DNA of 64,000 nucleotides from Ferrimonas marina (GCF_900129905.1 NZ_FQXG01000004.1:1-64000), one strand, 5' to 3'; positions 28,419 through 38,628 are shown, counted from the first letter of the stretch. A program made the numbers and translations. Notes: generated by a model from the letters alone, not told the origin.

Positions 28419-29559
28419 AGCTCACCAGGCTGACCAGGCGGATCCACAGCTTGCCGATCCAGCGGGTGATCATCGCCCGTTCGGTGTAGATGATCACATC
28501 CGCCTGCCCCCCTTCACGGCGGTAGCCCACAGCCGATTCATCGGAGAAGCGGATAATCACCGGGAAGCGCTGGGCGTCGCGCAGCCAGCCCGAGGTCTCC
28601 TCCGGCGACTGCAGGCTGCCCACCGAGCTGCCCTGCTCAAACTGGATGCCGGCGCTGACCGACACCACCTCACCGTGGAAGATACGGCCCGGTGCCGCAT
28701 CCAGCACCATCTCCACCGCATCGCCGGGCTGGATGTTCTCCAGGTTGTTCTCCCGCAGGTAGGCCTCGAGCCAAACATCCTTGGAGGAGACAAAGGTCAT
28801 GATGGGTTGGCCAGGGTTGGCGTAGTAGCCGGCGTCATAGCGGATGTTGGTCACCATGCCGTAGCGCGGGGCCCGCACCACGGTGTTCTCAAGATCCAGC
28901 CGGGCCTGGCCCAAGGCCGACAACGCCCGCTGCAGCTTGGGGTTATCCTCGCCGGCCAGGCCTACCTGCTGCTTGGCCATCTCCAGGTTGGCCTGGGCCT
29001 GGTCCACCGAGGCCTCGGCACTGGACAACTGGGCCCGGGCCCGGTCCACATCGGACTGGGACACATAACCCTCGTCGGCCACTGCCAGGATCCGCGCGGT
29101 GTCCGCCTTGACCCGGTTAAGACTGGCCACGGATTCGATCACCCGGGCCTGGGCCGAGGCCACATTGGCGGTACCGGCACCAACCTCCTGCCCCGCCAGC
29201 TCCAGCTCCGCTTCCGCCTTGCGCACCGCCAACTCGTAGCGCTCCCGTTCGATATTAACCAGCGCCTGGCCAGGTTGAACAATCTGATTGTTGGAGACCG
29301 GTATTCCCACCACCTGCCCCGCCACCTGAGTGGCCATTGGCAGGATGTAGCCCCGCACCCGGGCGTTGTCGGTGCGGGGGGCAAAGCGTTCCGAAGCCAC
29401 ATACCAGGTGAAGATCAGCAGGCAGACCAGCGCCACCACCCGGGAGGTCTTGCGCACCTTCTTGCTGGTCTCACTGGCGGCTTTGTCCGCCTCGGACTTG
29501 GCTTGTGCTTGAGTCTCTTCGGCTTTGGGATCAGACGGTTTGTTGTCCGCTGTGCTCAT
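28408..29559 (-). CDS. HlyD-family membrane fusion protein
   Basis: A 383-residue periplasmic adaptor of the HlyD/EmrA/AaeA type: charged N-terminal tail, one transmembrane helix at about residues 38-56, barrel segment RGYILPMATQVAGQVVGIPV, a long alpha-hairpin (about 90-205) and a second barrel part with APRYGMVTNIRYDAGYYANPGQPIM. ATG at 29559 has AGGAG upstream. It overlaps the AI-2E gene by 29 bases and the DUF2955 gene by 11, so the three form a tight operon. Confidence 0.88.
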   Translation of the reverse strand: MSTADNKPSDPKAEETQAQAKSEADKAASETSKKVRKTSRVVALVCLLIFTWYVASERFAPRTDNARVRGYILPMATQVAGQVVGIPVSNNQIVQPGQALVNIERERYELAVRKAEAELELAGQEVGAGTANVASAQARVIESVASLNRVKADTARILAVADEGYVSQSDVDRARAQLSSAEASVDQAQANLEMAKQQVGLAGEDNPKLQRALSALGQARLDLENTVVRAPRYGMVTNIRYDAGYYANPGQPIMTFVSSKDVWLEAYLRENNLENIQPGDAVEMVLDAAPGRIFHGEVVSVSAGIQFEQGSSVGSLQSPEETSGWLRDAQRFPVIIRFSDESAVGYRREGGQADVIIYTERAMITRWIGKLWIRLVSLVSYVY

Positions 29560-30649
29560 CCTGTGCTCCTTGTTCCGCATCCTGCGTGGCTGGGCTCAAC
29601 CAGGCCATAAAGAGGGTATAACCCACCGCCAGCACCACGGCGCCGGCGAACAGACCGATGATCCCGGACAGCATCATGCCGCCAATGGCCCCCAGCAGGA
29701 TCACCAGCATCGGCACCTCCATGCCACGACCGAGGAACATCGGCTTGAGGAAGCCATCGCTGCCGCTGACGATCAGCGACCACACGGCGAACAGGGTGGC
29801 GGACATACCATCGTTGACCGAGAAGACATAGGCGATGATGGGGGCCAGCACGATGATGGGGGGAAGCTGGGCAATGGCTAAGACCAGCACCAGTACCATC
29901 CACACCCCGGCGGCGGGAACGCCCACCAGCACCATGCCCAGCCCGGCGGCCAGGGCCTGGATCACTGCCACCCCCAGCACGCCCTTGGCGACGCTGCGGA
30001 TGGTGTCGCAGGCCAGCTGCGGCAGCTCCGAATTGGTATGCCCGGTTACCCGGTCGGCCACCTGTTGCACTGCGCCTTTGCAGGCTTCGCCGGTGGTGAG
30101 GAATACCCCACCGATGATCACCGACAGGCAGAACATGGCGACGCCACCGAAGAGAGAACCCAGCATGCCCAGCAGGCCGCTGAGGGCATTGCCGATGCTG
30201 TCCTTGTGCTTGACCATAAAGCCGGTGAGATTCTGTGAGGCCTCCAGCCAGGTGGCGTGGGCCTTTTCACCGATCAGGGGCCAGGATTTCACCTGGTCCG
30301 TCGGCGGCGGGATCTCAAGGGTACCTGCCTGCAGGTGCTCAGTGAAGCGTCCAGCACTGTCCACCACACCGCCCCCCAACGAGAAGGTCGGTATCAGTAG
30401 CAGGGCCAAACCCGCCAAGGTGATCAGGGTGGCCGACAGCTTGGCCTTGCCCCCCAATCGGGCGGTCAGGCCCAGGTGCATCGGGTACAGCGCCACCGCC
30501 AGCAGGGTGGCCCAGATCACGGGCACCAGGAAGGGTCGAATGATCTGGAAACACCAGACCAGCAAAATGGAGATCAGAAACAGCTTTATTGCCGCCTCAA
30601 TGATGGCGTGCTCATTGTTGACGACCGGACGAGGTTCGGAACTGGCCAT
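29531..30649 (-). CDS. AI-2E family transporter (YdiK-like)
   Basis: A 372-residue inner-membrane protein with about eight transmembrane segments, of the AI-2E/UPF0118 family. Typical C-terminal pattern: VPAAGVWMVLVLVLAIAQLPP, then DGFLKPMFLGRG and LLGAIGGMMLSGIIGLFAGAVVLAVGYTLF. Family members export diverse small solutes; few are characterised. First gene of the operon with HlyD and DUF2955, which suggests a shared role at the envelope. Confidence 0.85.
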   Translation of the reverse strand: MASSEPRPVVNNEHAIIEAAIKLFLISILLVWCFQIIRPFLVPVIWATLLAVALYPMHLGLTARLGGKAKLSATLITLAGLALLLIPTFSLGGGVVDSAGRFTEHLQAGTLEIPPPTDQVKSWPLIGEKAHATWLEASQNLTGFMVKHKDSIGNALSGLLGMLGSLFGGVAMFCLSVIIGGVFLTTGEACKGAVQQVADRVTGHTNSELPQLACDTIRSVAKGVLGVAVIQALAAGLGMVLVGVPAAGVWMVLVLVLAIAQLPPIIVLAPIIAYVFSVNDGMSATLFAVWSLIVSGSDGFLKPMFLGRGMEVPMLVILLGAIGGMMLSGIIGLFAGAVVLAVGYTLFMAWLSPATQDAEQGAQDEHSGQQTV

Positions 30650-30796
30650 AACTCACCCACCTTAGTGAAGTTGGCAGAACGATTAGGGGAGGCACCACAT
30701 CCTGATGTGCCGGAGAGTAACTATAACAATGGGTTAAATTTTCGTCAGGAAAGCTGGTCAAATTTCATGCAGCTTTGTCGCTTCCGCCCAGGCAGC

Positions 30797-30821
30797 AAAA
30801 AGCCGCCCGCAGGCGGCTTTC
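30797..30821 (-). terminator. nlpI terminator
   Basis: AAAGCCGCC and GGCGGCTTT with a CGCA loop, followed by TTTTTGCTG on the minus strand. Confidence 0.8.
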
Positions 30822-30846
30822 TATCTCATAGCGGATAGCTCAGGGC

Positions 30847-31758
30847 TTACTGCTGGGGCGGATTCACCCGAGCCTGGGCTTCTTTCATCGCGCCTTCGGC
30901 GATCTCGCGCATCTCCAGCAGGGCGTAGCGGTGCTCGACAAACTCGTACACATTGGTGGCCAGGGCCAGCTTGTACAGGTTCATCGCCTTGCCGCTTTGG
31001 CCCTGCAGGCGGGCCTGTTTGCCCAGGTAGAAATAGGCTTCGCACAGACGCTCCGCCAGCTCGCCCTGCTTTTGCAGGCCTTCACGGCTCGAGGCCAGCA
31101 GCTCACCGCCGCTGATACGGCCCAGGTAGAGATCCACCAGGCCGGTAGACCAGTTATCGTCATCCAGCCGGGTGCGGTGATCCGCCAGCTGGATCAGTGC
31201 CTGTTCCGGATCCAGTTGATGCTGGGCCAGGTAAAGCCAGATCACCCGGTAGGGGTCGTTGGGCTCATCCAGCAGGAAGGTAGTGAAGTCCTGCACCGCC
31301 AGGTCCGGTCGCTCGCCATAGTAGAGCGCAATGCCCCGGTTGAGGTAGGCGTAGCTGTATTGCGGATCCAGCTCCAATACCGCGTCAAAGGCCTCGTAGG
31401 CCTGGTCAAACTCCATCGCCTGGGTGGCGTAGATGCCGATGAAGTTGTAGACATCGGTGTAATCCGGCTGCAGCTGCAGGGCCAGGTTGAAATCGATGCG
31501 CGCCAGGGTGCGCAAACCCAGGGCGTCGTAACGCAGGCCGCGGTCGTAGAGGAAACGGGCCCGCTGCTGTTCGGTCAGATCCGGCACGGTCAGCAGCTCG
31601 CTGAGCTTGGCCACCTGCACCTCGATCTGGGGGTCTGCCTGCTGCGGCGTGGCCAGCAGCAGCTGAGGTTCGTCGTTGATCGGCGCCGGTTGGGTGGCAC
31701 AGCCCGTCAGCAGGGCCGCGGCAACCACCACGGGCACCATCAATCGTTTCATCGTCAT
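30847..31758 (-). CDS. nlpI: lipoprotein NlpI
   Basis: A 303-residue TPR lipoprotein (E. coli 294). A signal peptide with lipobox LLTGC puts the lipidated Cys near residue 18. Tetratricopeptide repeats follow, for example RARFLYDRGLRYDALGLRTLARIDFNLALQLQPD and the next two units. NlpI is an outer-membrane adaptor for peptidoglycan hydrolase turnover through the protease Prc. ATG at 31758 with AGGAAG upstream; another ATG is two codons later. Downstream of pnp, as in E. coli. Confidence 0.9.
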   Translation of the reverse strand: MTMKRLMVPVVVAAALLTGCATQPAPINDEPQLLLATPQQADPQIEVQVAKLSELLTVPDLTEQQRARFLYDRGLRYDALGLRTLARIDFNLALQLQPDYTDVYNFIGIYATQAMEFDQAYEAFDAVLELDPQYSYAYLNRGIALYYGERPDLAVQDFTTFLLDEPNDPYRVIWLYLAQHQLDPEQALIQLADHRTRLDDDNWSTGLVDLYLGRISGGELLASSREGLQKQGELAERLCEAYFYLGKQARLQGQSGKAMNLYKLALATNVYEFVEHRYALLEMREIAEGAMKEAQARVNPPQQ

Positions 31759-31799
31759 AGTCTTCCTATTCCCCAAGGGATCGCTCGGGGCCAAAACAA

Positions 31800-31827
31800 A
31801 AAAAGGAGAGCGAATGCTCCCCTTTTT
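31800..31827 (-). terminator. pnp terminator
   Basis: AAAAGGAGAGC and GCTCCCCTTTT pair around GAAT with one mismatch, followed on the minus strand by TTTTTGT. Confidence 0.75.
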
Positions 31828-31841
31828 ATCACACTTCAGGC

Positions 31842-33938
31842 TTATTCGGCAGCCGGCTTGGCAGCCACTTCCTTCATGGACAGGCGGATGCGGCCCTGAC
31901 GGTCCACTTCCACTACCTTCACGTCCACTTCCTGACCCATCTCCAGGTGATCGGCGACGTTGTTCACGCGCTCTTCACTGATCTGGGAGATGTGCACCAG
32001 GCCATCTTTGCCCGGCAGGATGTTAACGAAGGCACCGAAGTCAACGATGCGAACCACTTTACCCTTGTAGATACGACCCTCTTCCACATCGGCGGTGATC
32101 GCCTCGATGCGGCTGATGGCGTCCTTGGCGGCGGCGCCATCGGTGGAGGCGACCTTCACGGTACCATCGTCTTCGATCTCGATGGTGGTGCCGGTCTCTT
32201 CGGTCAGGGCACGGATCACAGCGCCACCTTTACCGATCACGTCACGGATCTTGTCCGGGTTGATCTTGATGGTGGTGATGCGCGGTGCGTGCATGGACAG
32301 CTCTTCGCGGTGAGACGGCAGCGCCTCGTCCATCACACCCAGGATGTGGTTACGAGCTTCGTTGGCCTGCTTCAGGGCGATCTGCATGATCTCCTGAGTG
32401 ATGCCTTCGATCTTGATGTCCATCTGCAGCGCGGTTACGCCTTCGGCGGTACCGGCTACCTTGAAGTCCATATCGCCCAGGTGGTCTTCGTCACCCAGGA
32501 TGTCGGACAGAACTACGAAGTCTTCGCCTTCCTTCACCAGACCCATCGCGATGCCTGCAACGGAAGCCTTGATCGGCACACCGGCGTCCATCAGGGCCAG
32601 AGAGGTACCACAGACAGAAGCCATGGAGGAGGAACCGTTGGATTCGGTGATCTCAGACACCACGCGAACGGTGTAAGGGAACTCCTCGGCGGTCGGCATA
32701 ACAGCCTGAACACCACGCTTGGCCAGCTTACCGTGGCCGATTTCGCGGCGCTTGGGGGAACCCATAAAGCCGGTCTCGCCTACACAGTAGGGAGGGAAGT
32801 TGTAGTGCAGCATAAAGCGGTCGGTGCGCTCACCCACCAGCTCGTCGATGATCTGGCCATCGCGCTCGGTGCCCAGGGTAGCGGCTACCAGGGCCTGGGT
32901 CTCGCCACGGGTAAACAGGGCGGAACCGTGGGTACGCGGCAGTACGCCCGGCAGTACGGACAGGGCGCGAACCATCTTGGTGTCACGGCCATCGATACGC
33001 GGCTCACCGGCGATGATGCGGCTACGAACCACCTTCTTCTCCAGGCTGCCCAGCATGCCGCCGATCTCTTGCTCATCCTGCTCCGGGGTCTCCGCCAGGA
33101 TCGCTTGCTTGGTCGCAGCCTTCACGGCGTTGATCTTCTCGATGCGAGCCATCTTGTCGGTGGTGGTGTAGGCGTCGCCCATGCCTTCGGTGGCCAGCTC
33201 GGCAACCTTGGCTTCCAGCGCAACGTTCTTCTCCGGTGCAGTCCACTCCCAAGTGGGCTTGCCTGCTTCGGCTTTCAGCTCGTTAATGGCGTTGATCACC
33301 GCCTGCTGTGCCTGGTGACCGTACATCACCGCACCCAGCATCACCTCTTCGGACAGCACTTCCGCTTCGGATTCCACCATCAGAACCGCGCCTTCGGTAC
33401 CGGCAACCACCAGGTCCAGCTTGGATTCTTTCAGCTCTTCCACGGACGGGTTGAGCAGGTACTCGCCGTCCTGGTAACCCACACGGGCACAACCGATGGG
33501 GCCGTTGAACGGAATACCGGACAGGGACAGCGCAGCGGAGGTACCGATCATGGCTACCACGTCAGGGGACACAGCCGGCTCAACGGAAACCACGGTGGCA
33601 ACCACCTGGACTTCGTTCATAAAGCCTTTCGGGAACAGCGGGCGGATCGGACGGTCGATCAGACGCGCAGTCAGGGTCTCACCCTCGGCCGGACGGCCTT
33701 CACGCTTGAAGAAGCCACCGGGGATCTTACCGGCTGCGTAGGTCTTCTCCTGGTAGTTCACGGTCAGCGGGAAGAAGTCTTGACCCGGGTTAACGGATTT
33801 CTTACCAACGACGGTCACCAGAACGGTGGTGTCGCCCATGCTGGCCAGTACGGCGGCATCGGCTTGGCGAGCGATCACGCCGGTTTCCAGCGTGACGGTG
33901 TGCTTTCCGTAAGGGAAGCTCTTAATGACAGGATTCAC
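31842..33938 (-). CDS. pnp: polynucleotide phosphorylase
   Basis: A 698-residue 3'-5' exoribonuclease (E. coli 711) and RNA degradosome component. Two RNase PH domains are visible, with [26 protein letters not shown] in the first and the active-site DAGVPIKA and [16 protein letters not shown] in the second. A KH domain ([21 protein letters not shown]) and a C-terminal S1 domain follow. The start is GTG at 33938 with AAGGA eight bases upstream, giving [15 protein letters not shown]. It is normally next to rpsO; here two genes intervene. Confidence 0.96.
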   Translation of the reverse strand: MNPVIKSFPYGKHTVTLETGVIARQADAAVLASMGDTTVLVTVVGKKSVNPGQDFFPLTVNYQEKTYAAGKIPGGFFKREGRPAEGETLTARLIDRPIRPLFPKGFMNEVQVVATVVSVEPAVSPDVVAMIGTSAALSLSGIPFNGPIGCARVGYQDGEYLLNPSVEELKESKLDLVVAGTEGAVLMVESEAEVLSEEVMLGAVMYGHQAQQAVINAINELKAEAGKPTWEWTAPEKNVALEAKVAELATEGMGDAYTTTDKMARIEKINAVKAATKQAILAETPEQDEQEIGGMLGSLEKKVVRSRIIAGEPRIDGRDTKMVRALSVLPGVLPRTHGSALFTRGETQALVAATLGTERDGQIIDELVGERTDRFMLHYNFPPYCVGETGFMGSPKRREIGHGKLAKRGVQAVMPTAEEFPYTVRVVSEITESNGSSSMASVCGTSLALMDAGVPIKASVAGIAMGLVKEGEDFVVLSDILGDEDHLGDMDFKVAGTAEGVTALQMDIKIEGITQEIMQIALKQANEARNHILGVMDEALPSHREELSMHAPRITTIKINPDKIRDVIGKGGAVIRALTEETGTTIEIEDDGTVKVASTDGAAAKDAISRIEAITADVEEGRIYKGKVVRIVDFGAFVNILPGKDGLVHISQISEERVNNVADHLEMGQEVDVKVVEVDRQGRIRLSMKEVAAKPAAE

Positions 33939-34184
33939 TAGCTGTTTCCTTAACTGTGTTTTTCGTCTCAAATTTCGCCCGTTAGTATACTGCAAACCCA
34001 AGGGAAAGATAGCGATGCTGGGGGCTTGGGTCGGGAAAAGACTTGAAAAATCTGCCAACTCGGACTTGGCCCGCTACCCCGGCGAACCTCGCTAGATTAG
34101 GCGAGCAATATTTCAGCGTTTTTGCCCCCCTGACTCTGCCCTCACCCCCCTGCCCCGCCGCAAACCCCAAAGCCCCTTGAAACG

Positions 34185-34210
34185 AAAAACGGAGGCCCCT
34201 GGCCTCCGTG
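34185..34210 (-). terminator. terminator of glycosyltransferase gene
   Basis: ACGGAGGCC and GGCCTCCGT pair around CCT, followed by TTTTTCG on the minus strand. Confidence 0.8.
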
Positions 34211-34244
34211 TCAAACCCGCTATTCCCCGGATGGGGTCTCCCAC

Positions 34245-35390
34245 CTAGGCCTCGCTGTGCTCAGCGATTTGGCCCAGTGCTAGGGTGCGCACCATGGTGT
34301 TCACCGTCTCCAGCACATCGGCAACGCTGATGTCACTGACCGCACCATTGCCCTTGGCCACCAGCACCTGGGAGGCAGCGCTGGCCTGTGGGGTCCAGTA
34401 GGACTTCTTATCCCGCTTCATCGCCACCAGCGGCCGACCGAAGGCGGTGGCAAAGTGCATGATGGCGGTATCCACGGTCACCACAAAATCCGCTTGGCTG
34501 ATCATCGCCGGCAGCTCAAAGAAGTGCTGATCGACGGTAAACACCGCCACCCGGGCCTGATGCGACTTGAGAAACTCCGCCACCGCCGCCTGCATCGGCT
34601 CAAAATGCTCGCCGGTGACGTTCAGCACGAAGCGACGGCTGGGTTCCGCCTCCGCCAGGCGCTGAACCAGCTCCAGCATCTGCTCTGGTTGCCAGTTCTT
34701 GCGCGGCGCGGTGGACAGGTGGTTAAGGAAGAACAGCGTACCGGGGGCTTCGCCAAACTTCTCCTGCAGCCACTGCTGGGCACCGATGGGGTAGCTCTCT
34801 GGCAGCTGCATGCTGGGCAGGTACTGGGCCCGGGATAGCTCCACCCCAGCCACTTCCGACACCAGGTGGTAGTAGCGATCGGTGATGTGGTGCTCCGCCG
34901 GCAGCATCTTATCGGTCAGGGTATAGAGCGCATCGGCGCTGCGCAGCTGCCAACGGGTCCACAGCCCCACCGACTTGTTATCTGCAGTGCCGCAAACGTA
35001 GAAGGCCTCCGGTGCGATCTGGCGAGCGATCTTGGCATAGCGCCAGGGCTTACTGTTGGGCAGGCTCAGTAGCAGATCATAGGGTTGCTCAGCGGCCCGC
35101 TGGATCTGGGCACGCTGGCTCTCCACAAAGTCACAGCAGCCGTAGGCCAGCTCAAAGGCGGGCTCCGCCTCAATCCACTGCTCAATGATACGGCTGCGGG
35201 ACAGGCGCCAGGCATCCTGGTTATTGCGGCCATCGTCAAACCAGATGTCCAGAATCAGCTCGGGGTTGTTCTGCTTCAGCGCCGCCAGGAAGGTCTTGCA
35301 GTAGAGAAAATCCCCCAGGGCAAAGGGCGCCATCACCAGCATGCGCTTGGCCTGGCTCATCCGCTGTGCGGGGATCAAAGGGGGTGTCAT
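34245..35390 (-). CDS. glycosyltransferase family 9 (heptosyltransferase-like)
   Basis: A 381-residue cytoplasmic GT-B protein. The N-terminal half opens with MLVMAPFALGDFLYCKTFLAAL, and the C-terminal half has FFLNHLSTAPRKNWQPEQML and FVVTVDTAIMHFATAFGRPLVAM, the nucleotide-sugar binding signature of ADP-heptose:LPS heptosyltransferases. It probably acts in LPS core or another surface glycan; the acceptor is unknown. The ATG at 35390 has no clear ribosome binding site and a TATAAT -10 lies about 40 bases upstream. An internal ATG at 35360 is an alternative. It separates rpsO from pnp together with the next gene. Confidence 0.8.
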   Translation of the reverse strand: MTPPLIPAQRMSQAKRMLVMAPFALGDFLYCKTFLAALKQNNPELILDIWFDDGRNNQDAWRLSRSRIIEQWIEAEPAFELAYGCCDFVESQRAQIQRAAEQPYDLLLSLPNSKPWRYAKIARQIAPEAFYVCGTADNKSVGLWTRWQLRSADALYTLTDKMLPAEHHITDRYYHLVSEVAGVELSRAQYLPSMQLPESYPIGAQQWLQEKFGEAPGTLFFLNHLSTAPRKNWQPEQMLELVQRLAEAEPSRRFVLNVTGEHFEPMQAAVAEFLKSHQARVAVFTVDQHFFELPAMISQADFVVTVDTAIMHFATAFGRPLVAMKRDKKSYWTPQASAASQVLVAKGNGAVSDISVADVLETVNTMVRTLALGQIAEHSEA

Positions 35391-35426
35391 GGAGGAACCA
35401 CCATCAACAAATAAAGAGAGGGGGCA

Positions 35427-35432
35427 ATTATA
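35427..35432 (-). promoter_or_regulatory. putative -10 element of glycosyltransferase gene
   Basis: TATAAT on the minus strand 37 bases before the ATG. No convincing -35 seen. Confidence 0.4.
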
Positions 35433-35514
35433 ACCTCCCCATCCCGGTTGCCAATCGATGCCCTGCAAAAGCCGGATTTATGGCAGGAAATGGCCATCCG
35501 TCGTCATTGCCAAC

Positions 35515-35542
35515 AAAAAAGCCCTCCACAAGGGAGGGCTCT
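35515..35542 (-). terminator. terminator of lipoprotein gene
   Basis: AGCCCTCC and GGAGGGCT around a short loop, with TTTTTTG following on the minus strand. Confidence 0.8.
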
Positions 35543-35594
35543 TATCCGGATCAGCGAAGCGTTGACTCCTGCTAGGGATTAGTCGAACTGGGGC

Positions 35595-36680
35595 TTACTC
35601 GAAGTAGGGCTTGTCCGCCAGTGGGTAGAGGTAGGGCTGAACCTGGGTGTTCAGGTGGGACTCCACCTCACTTCCTTCCATGGTAGAGCCATCCCCCGCT
35701 CCCCACCAGTTGCCCGCCAATTGGGCCGGCTCGTAGGCGCGGTGAGAGATGTGGATCGCATCACTCTGAGGTTCCTTCCGTAAGTTACTGCCACTGATAT
35801 GAAGGTCACCCTTCACACGGAGCAGCCCCACTGTCACATCGGAACCGGTGATCATCACCGACTCGTAGTCTTGCGCAGCGTTGAATGGAGAGCTCAGCTT
35901 GGAATCGATCACCTTGAGGTGGCCCGTGCTGGTGAACCAGAGACCGCACGACTCCAGCTCCGACCGCTCCACGGTGATATCACCAATACCGCCACCCGTT
36001 GCGGCACAGCCGGTGACGTCTCTCATCGTTACTGCCATCGGCTGCTCTGCCTGCGAGTAGATCATCGGCCAGCCGCTGGTCGCCCGCTCCAGGTCCTGCA
36101 GGATGATGGGGCGACGGGCATCAATACCACCGTAACCAACACCACGGCTCGTCCCCATGGGGGCAAAGGTAATGTTCTCGTCGATGGTGAGCGGTTGCAG
36201 GCTCTCGTCGGTGTGATTATCACAAGCCAGGCTCACGGTGCCCTCGTTGAGCTTGGCCGGAGAGTCGCTCTGGGCAATGGCGTAAGCCATGGACGGGTGA
36301 ACCTCAAACTCGTACACCTCGTCGATGGTGCCATCGTTGTCCTGGTAGGGCTCAAGCGGAGCGTACTGGGCGCGCACCCGGTAGGTACCTGGGAGATCAG
36401 CGTAGAGCTCATTAAAGCCCTCGATGCGGGCCTCACTGCCGTAGGGGGTCTCCAGCAGGGTGAACTGCGCCTTAAAGCGGATGCCATTACGATGGGTAGA
36501 CACACCAAGGTACTGCGCCGTCTCCGGGCAGGTGGCCACACTGTCGATGGCGGTATTCAGGTAGGCATTATCGAAGTGAAACAGCTGGTAGCTGGGTTGC
36601 TTAACAGAGTCACTGTCACTGGAGCAGGCCGACAGGCCCAGGGTCGCGAGTACCGCGATGGAAAGTGCGCGCAAAGTCAT
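35595..36680 (-). CDS. hypothetical lipoprotein
   Basis: A 361-residue protein that I do not recognise. The signal peptide MTLRALSIAVLATLGLSAC ends in a lipobox (LSAC) and is followed by SSDSDS, so it should be lipidated; Ser after Cys favours outer-membrane targeting. The C-terminal half has short successive beta-type turns (ITVERSELESCG, LKVIDSKLSS, VMITGSDVTV, LHISGSNLRK) suggestive of a parallel beta-helix. ATG at 36680. It lies between rpsO and the glycosyltransferase, with its own terminator. Confidence 0.65.
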   Translation of the reverse strand: MTLRALSIAVLATLGLSACSSDSDSVKQPSYQLFHFDNAYLNTAIDSVATCPETAQYLGVSTHRNGIRFKAQFTLLETPYGSEARIEGFNELYADLPGTYRVRAQYAPLEPYQDNDGTIDEVYEFEVHPSMAYAIAQSDSPAKLNEGTVSLACDNHTDESLQPLTIDENITFAPMGTSRGVGYGGIDARRPIILQDLERATSGWPMIYSQAEQPMAVTMRDVTGCAATGGGIGDITVERSELESCGLWFTSTGHLKVIDSKLSSPFNAAQDYESVMITGSDVTVGLLRVKGDLHISGSNLRKEPQSDAIHISHRAYEPAQLAGNWWGAGDGSTMEGSEVESHLNTQVQPYLYPLADKPYFE

Positions 36681-36812
36681 GAGGATTACCAAAGATGTAC
36701 GAGATGGCGCGATTGTACGTGGCGGTAAACAACACAAGAACGAAAAGCGGCGAAATACCAGCCACTTTTACCCCTACGTTACCAGGGGACAACCCGGTGT
36801 CAAAGGGCTTAA

Positions 36813-36828
36813 CCGGGATCGATCCCGG
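36813..36828. other. perfect 16-base palindrome
   Basis: CCGGGATCGATCCCGG in the gap between the rpsO terminator and the lipoprotein gene. It could be part of a promoter or operator for the lipoprotein gene; no further support. Confidence 0.35.
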
Positions 36829-36853
36829 GGAAACAGGTCAGATAACAGGCAAA

Positions 36854-36882
36854 AGAAAAGGGAGCCTAACGGCTCCCTTTTC
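36854..36882 (-). terminator. rpsO terminator
   Basis: AAAAGGGAGCC and GGCTCCCTTTT pair around TAAC, followed by TTTTGCC on the minus strand. It separates rpsO from anything downstream, unlike the rpsO-pnp readthrough of E. coli. Confidence 0.85.
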
Positions 36883-36898
36883 CCAAATTGGTTGCGAC

Positions 36899-37168
36899 TT
36901 AGCGACGCAGGCCCAGCTTGGCGATCAGCTCTTGGTAACGAGCTACATCTTTACGCTTCAGGTAGTCCAGCAGCTTACGACGCTGGGCAACCATGCGCAG
37001 CAGACCGCGACGGCTGTGGTGGTCGTGGATGTGCTGCTTGAAGTGGCCTTGCAGGTGGTTGATCTGAGCGGTGTGCAGAGCGATCTGCACTTCCGGGCAA
37101 CCGGTGTCGTTCTCACCGCGGCCGAACTCAGCAACGATCTTAGCCTTAGCTTCTACGCTTAGTGACAT
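36899..37168 (-). CDS. rpsO: 30S ribosomal protein S15
   Basis: 89 residues, the same length as E. coli S15. It binds the central domain of 16S r[46 protein letters not shown] is the family core, with the conserved His and Asp of the rRNA-binding loop. ATG at 37168 gives [12 protein letters not shown]. Last gene of the rimP-nusA-infB-rbfA-truB-rpsO series. Confidence 0.97.
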   Translation of the reverse strand: MSLSVEAKAKIVAEFGRGENDTGCPEVQIALHTAQINHLQGHFKQHIHDHHSRRGLLRMVAQRRKLLDYLKRKDVARYQELIAKLGLRR

Positions 37169-37261
37169 AGTCTTTTCTCCAAAATTAATGTATTTCACCC
37201 CCACGCCGATCACTAACTCAGCGTAAGAGGCGGGGCATTATAGCCGCTTGCCGGTGGCTGC

Positions 37262-38206
37262 TCAACCCTGCTGGATGTTGATCAGGCGCTTTGGCGCCAC
37301 CAAGCCATCTTCGTCAATCTGACCCAGGCCGATAAACACCCGTTGCGGACCGACGGTGAGACGGACGGTGCCGGTCTCCGGTGCCCGCGGTACCTGTACC
37401 GCTTGGCCCTGCAGCAGGTAACCAGCAACCACGTCACCCATGTTCACCTCAGGCAGGGTCGCCACTGCGGTGTCCATCGGCAGCAGCAGCGGGTCCAGCA
37501 GCTCTTTGGGCTTGCGGCCCTGATCCAGCGCCTGCTCCAGCAGGTTCTCGATCTGCTCCAGCTGCACCATGCGCTCATAAGGGTAGCCGGCCACCTGGGT
37601 ACGACGCAGCACGATCACGTGGGCGCCGCAACCCAGCACCTCTCCCAGGTCATCCACGATGGTGCGGATGTAGGTGCCCTTGGACACGTGCACGTCCAGC
37701 TCCACCTCGTCGCCGTCGAAGCGATTGAGGATCAGCTCGTAGACATTGATCGGGCGCGCCTCGCGGGGCACCTCGATCCCTTCCCGGGCGTACTTGTACA
37801 GGGGCTGGCCCTGGTACTTCAGCGCCGAGTACATGGAGGGCACCTGCATGCTCTCGCCGCGGAAGCCTTCCAGTGCCTCGTTGAGCTGGTCCAGGTTCAC
37901 GTTGACCGGACGCTCAGACACCACCTCGCCGTCGGCGTCACTGGTGGTGGTACGCACCCCCAGCTTGGCCACCACGGTGTAGCGCTTGTCCGCGTCCAGC
38001 AGGAACTGGGAGAACTTGGTCGCCTCACCCAGGCAGATCGGCAGCATGCCGGTAGCCAGGGGATCCAAGGCACCGGTGTGGCCGGCCTTGGCGGCATTGT
38101 AGACCCGTTTGACCTTCTGCAGCGCGTCGTTGGAGCTGATCCCCGCCGGCTTATCCAGCAGCAGGATGCCGTCGATCAGACGGCCACGGTTGCGACGACG
38201 TCCCAT
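37262..38206 (-). CDS. truB: tRNA pseudouridine(55) synthase
   Basis: A 314-residue enzyme (E. coli 314) that makes pseudouridine 55 in the T-loop of tRNAs. The catalytic aspartate is D48 in [26 protein letters not shown] and [10 protein letters not shown] are also typical, and a C-terminal PUA-like region follows. The ATG overlaps the rbfA stop by one base (TGATG), so translation is coupled. Confidence 0.96.
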   Translation of the reverse strand: MGRRRNRGRLIDGILLLDKPAGISSNDALQKVKRVYNAAKAGHTGALDPLATGMLPICLGEATKFSQFLLDADKRYTVVAKLGVRTTTSDADGEVVSERPVNVNLDQLNEALEGFRGESMQVPSMYSALKYQGQPLYKYAREGIEVPREARPINVYELILNRFDGDEVELDVHVSKGTYIRTIVDDLGEVLGCGAHVIVLRRTQVAGYPYERMVQLEQIENLLEQALDQGRKPKELLDPLLLPMDTAVATLPEVNMGDVVAGYLLQGQAVQVPRAPETGTVRLTVGPQRVFIGLGQIDEDGLVAPKRLINIQQG

Positions 38207-38628
38207 CAGCCCTGACCCTCTTCGCTGCCCGGCTCATCGCCATCGGTACGACCGCTCTGCTCCGCCTTAGCGTCGTCCTCGGCACGCACCTGGGAGACCA
38301 GGCTGGCCATCCGCATCCCCTCAACCAGGGACTTGTCGTACTCGAAGCGGATCTCCGGCATCACCCGCAGCTTGACGCGGGAGGCCAGCAGGGTGCGGAT
38401 CATCGGCGCCAGCTCCACCAGCACCGCCAGTTGTTTCTTCACCTCGTCGGCGTCGTCATTGAGGAAGGTCACGAACACCTTGGCGTAACCCATGTCCTTG
38501 GACACTTCCACTTCATTGACCGTGACCATGCCCAGACGGCTGTCACGAACCTCACGCATCAGCACCATCGCCAGCTCACGCTGCAGCTGCTGGCCGACAC
38601 GGCGGCTTCGACTGAATTCTTTTGCCAT
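38206..38628 (-). CDS. rbfA: ribosome-binding factor A
   Basis: A 140-residue KH-type 30S maturation factor (E. coli 133). [45 protein letters not shown] and [11 protein letters not shown] are diagnostic. The C-terminus is an acidic extension of about 25 residues. ATG at 38628. It lies 99 bases after infB, with a terminator-like hairpin between. Confidence 0.95.
   Translation of the reverse strand: MAKEFSRSRRVGQQLQRELAMVLMREVRDSRLGMVTVNEVEVSKDMGYAKVFVTFLNDDADEVKKQLAVLVELAPMIRTLLASRVKLRVMPEIRFEYDKSLVEGMRMASLVSQVRAEDDAKAEQSGRTDGDEPGSEEGQG

Noticed and set aside
31947-33941. A 664-codon plus-strand frame opposite pnp
   Set aside because: Antisense shadow of PNPase, no recognisable motif, no ribosome binding site logic.
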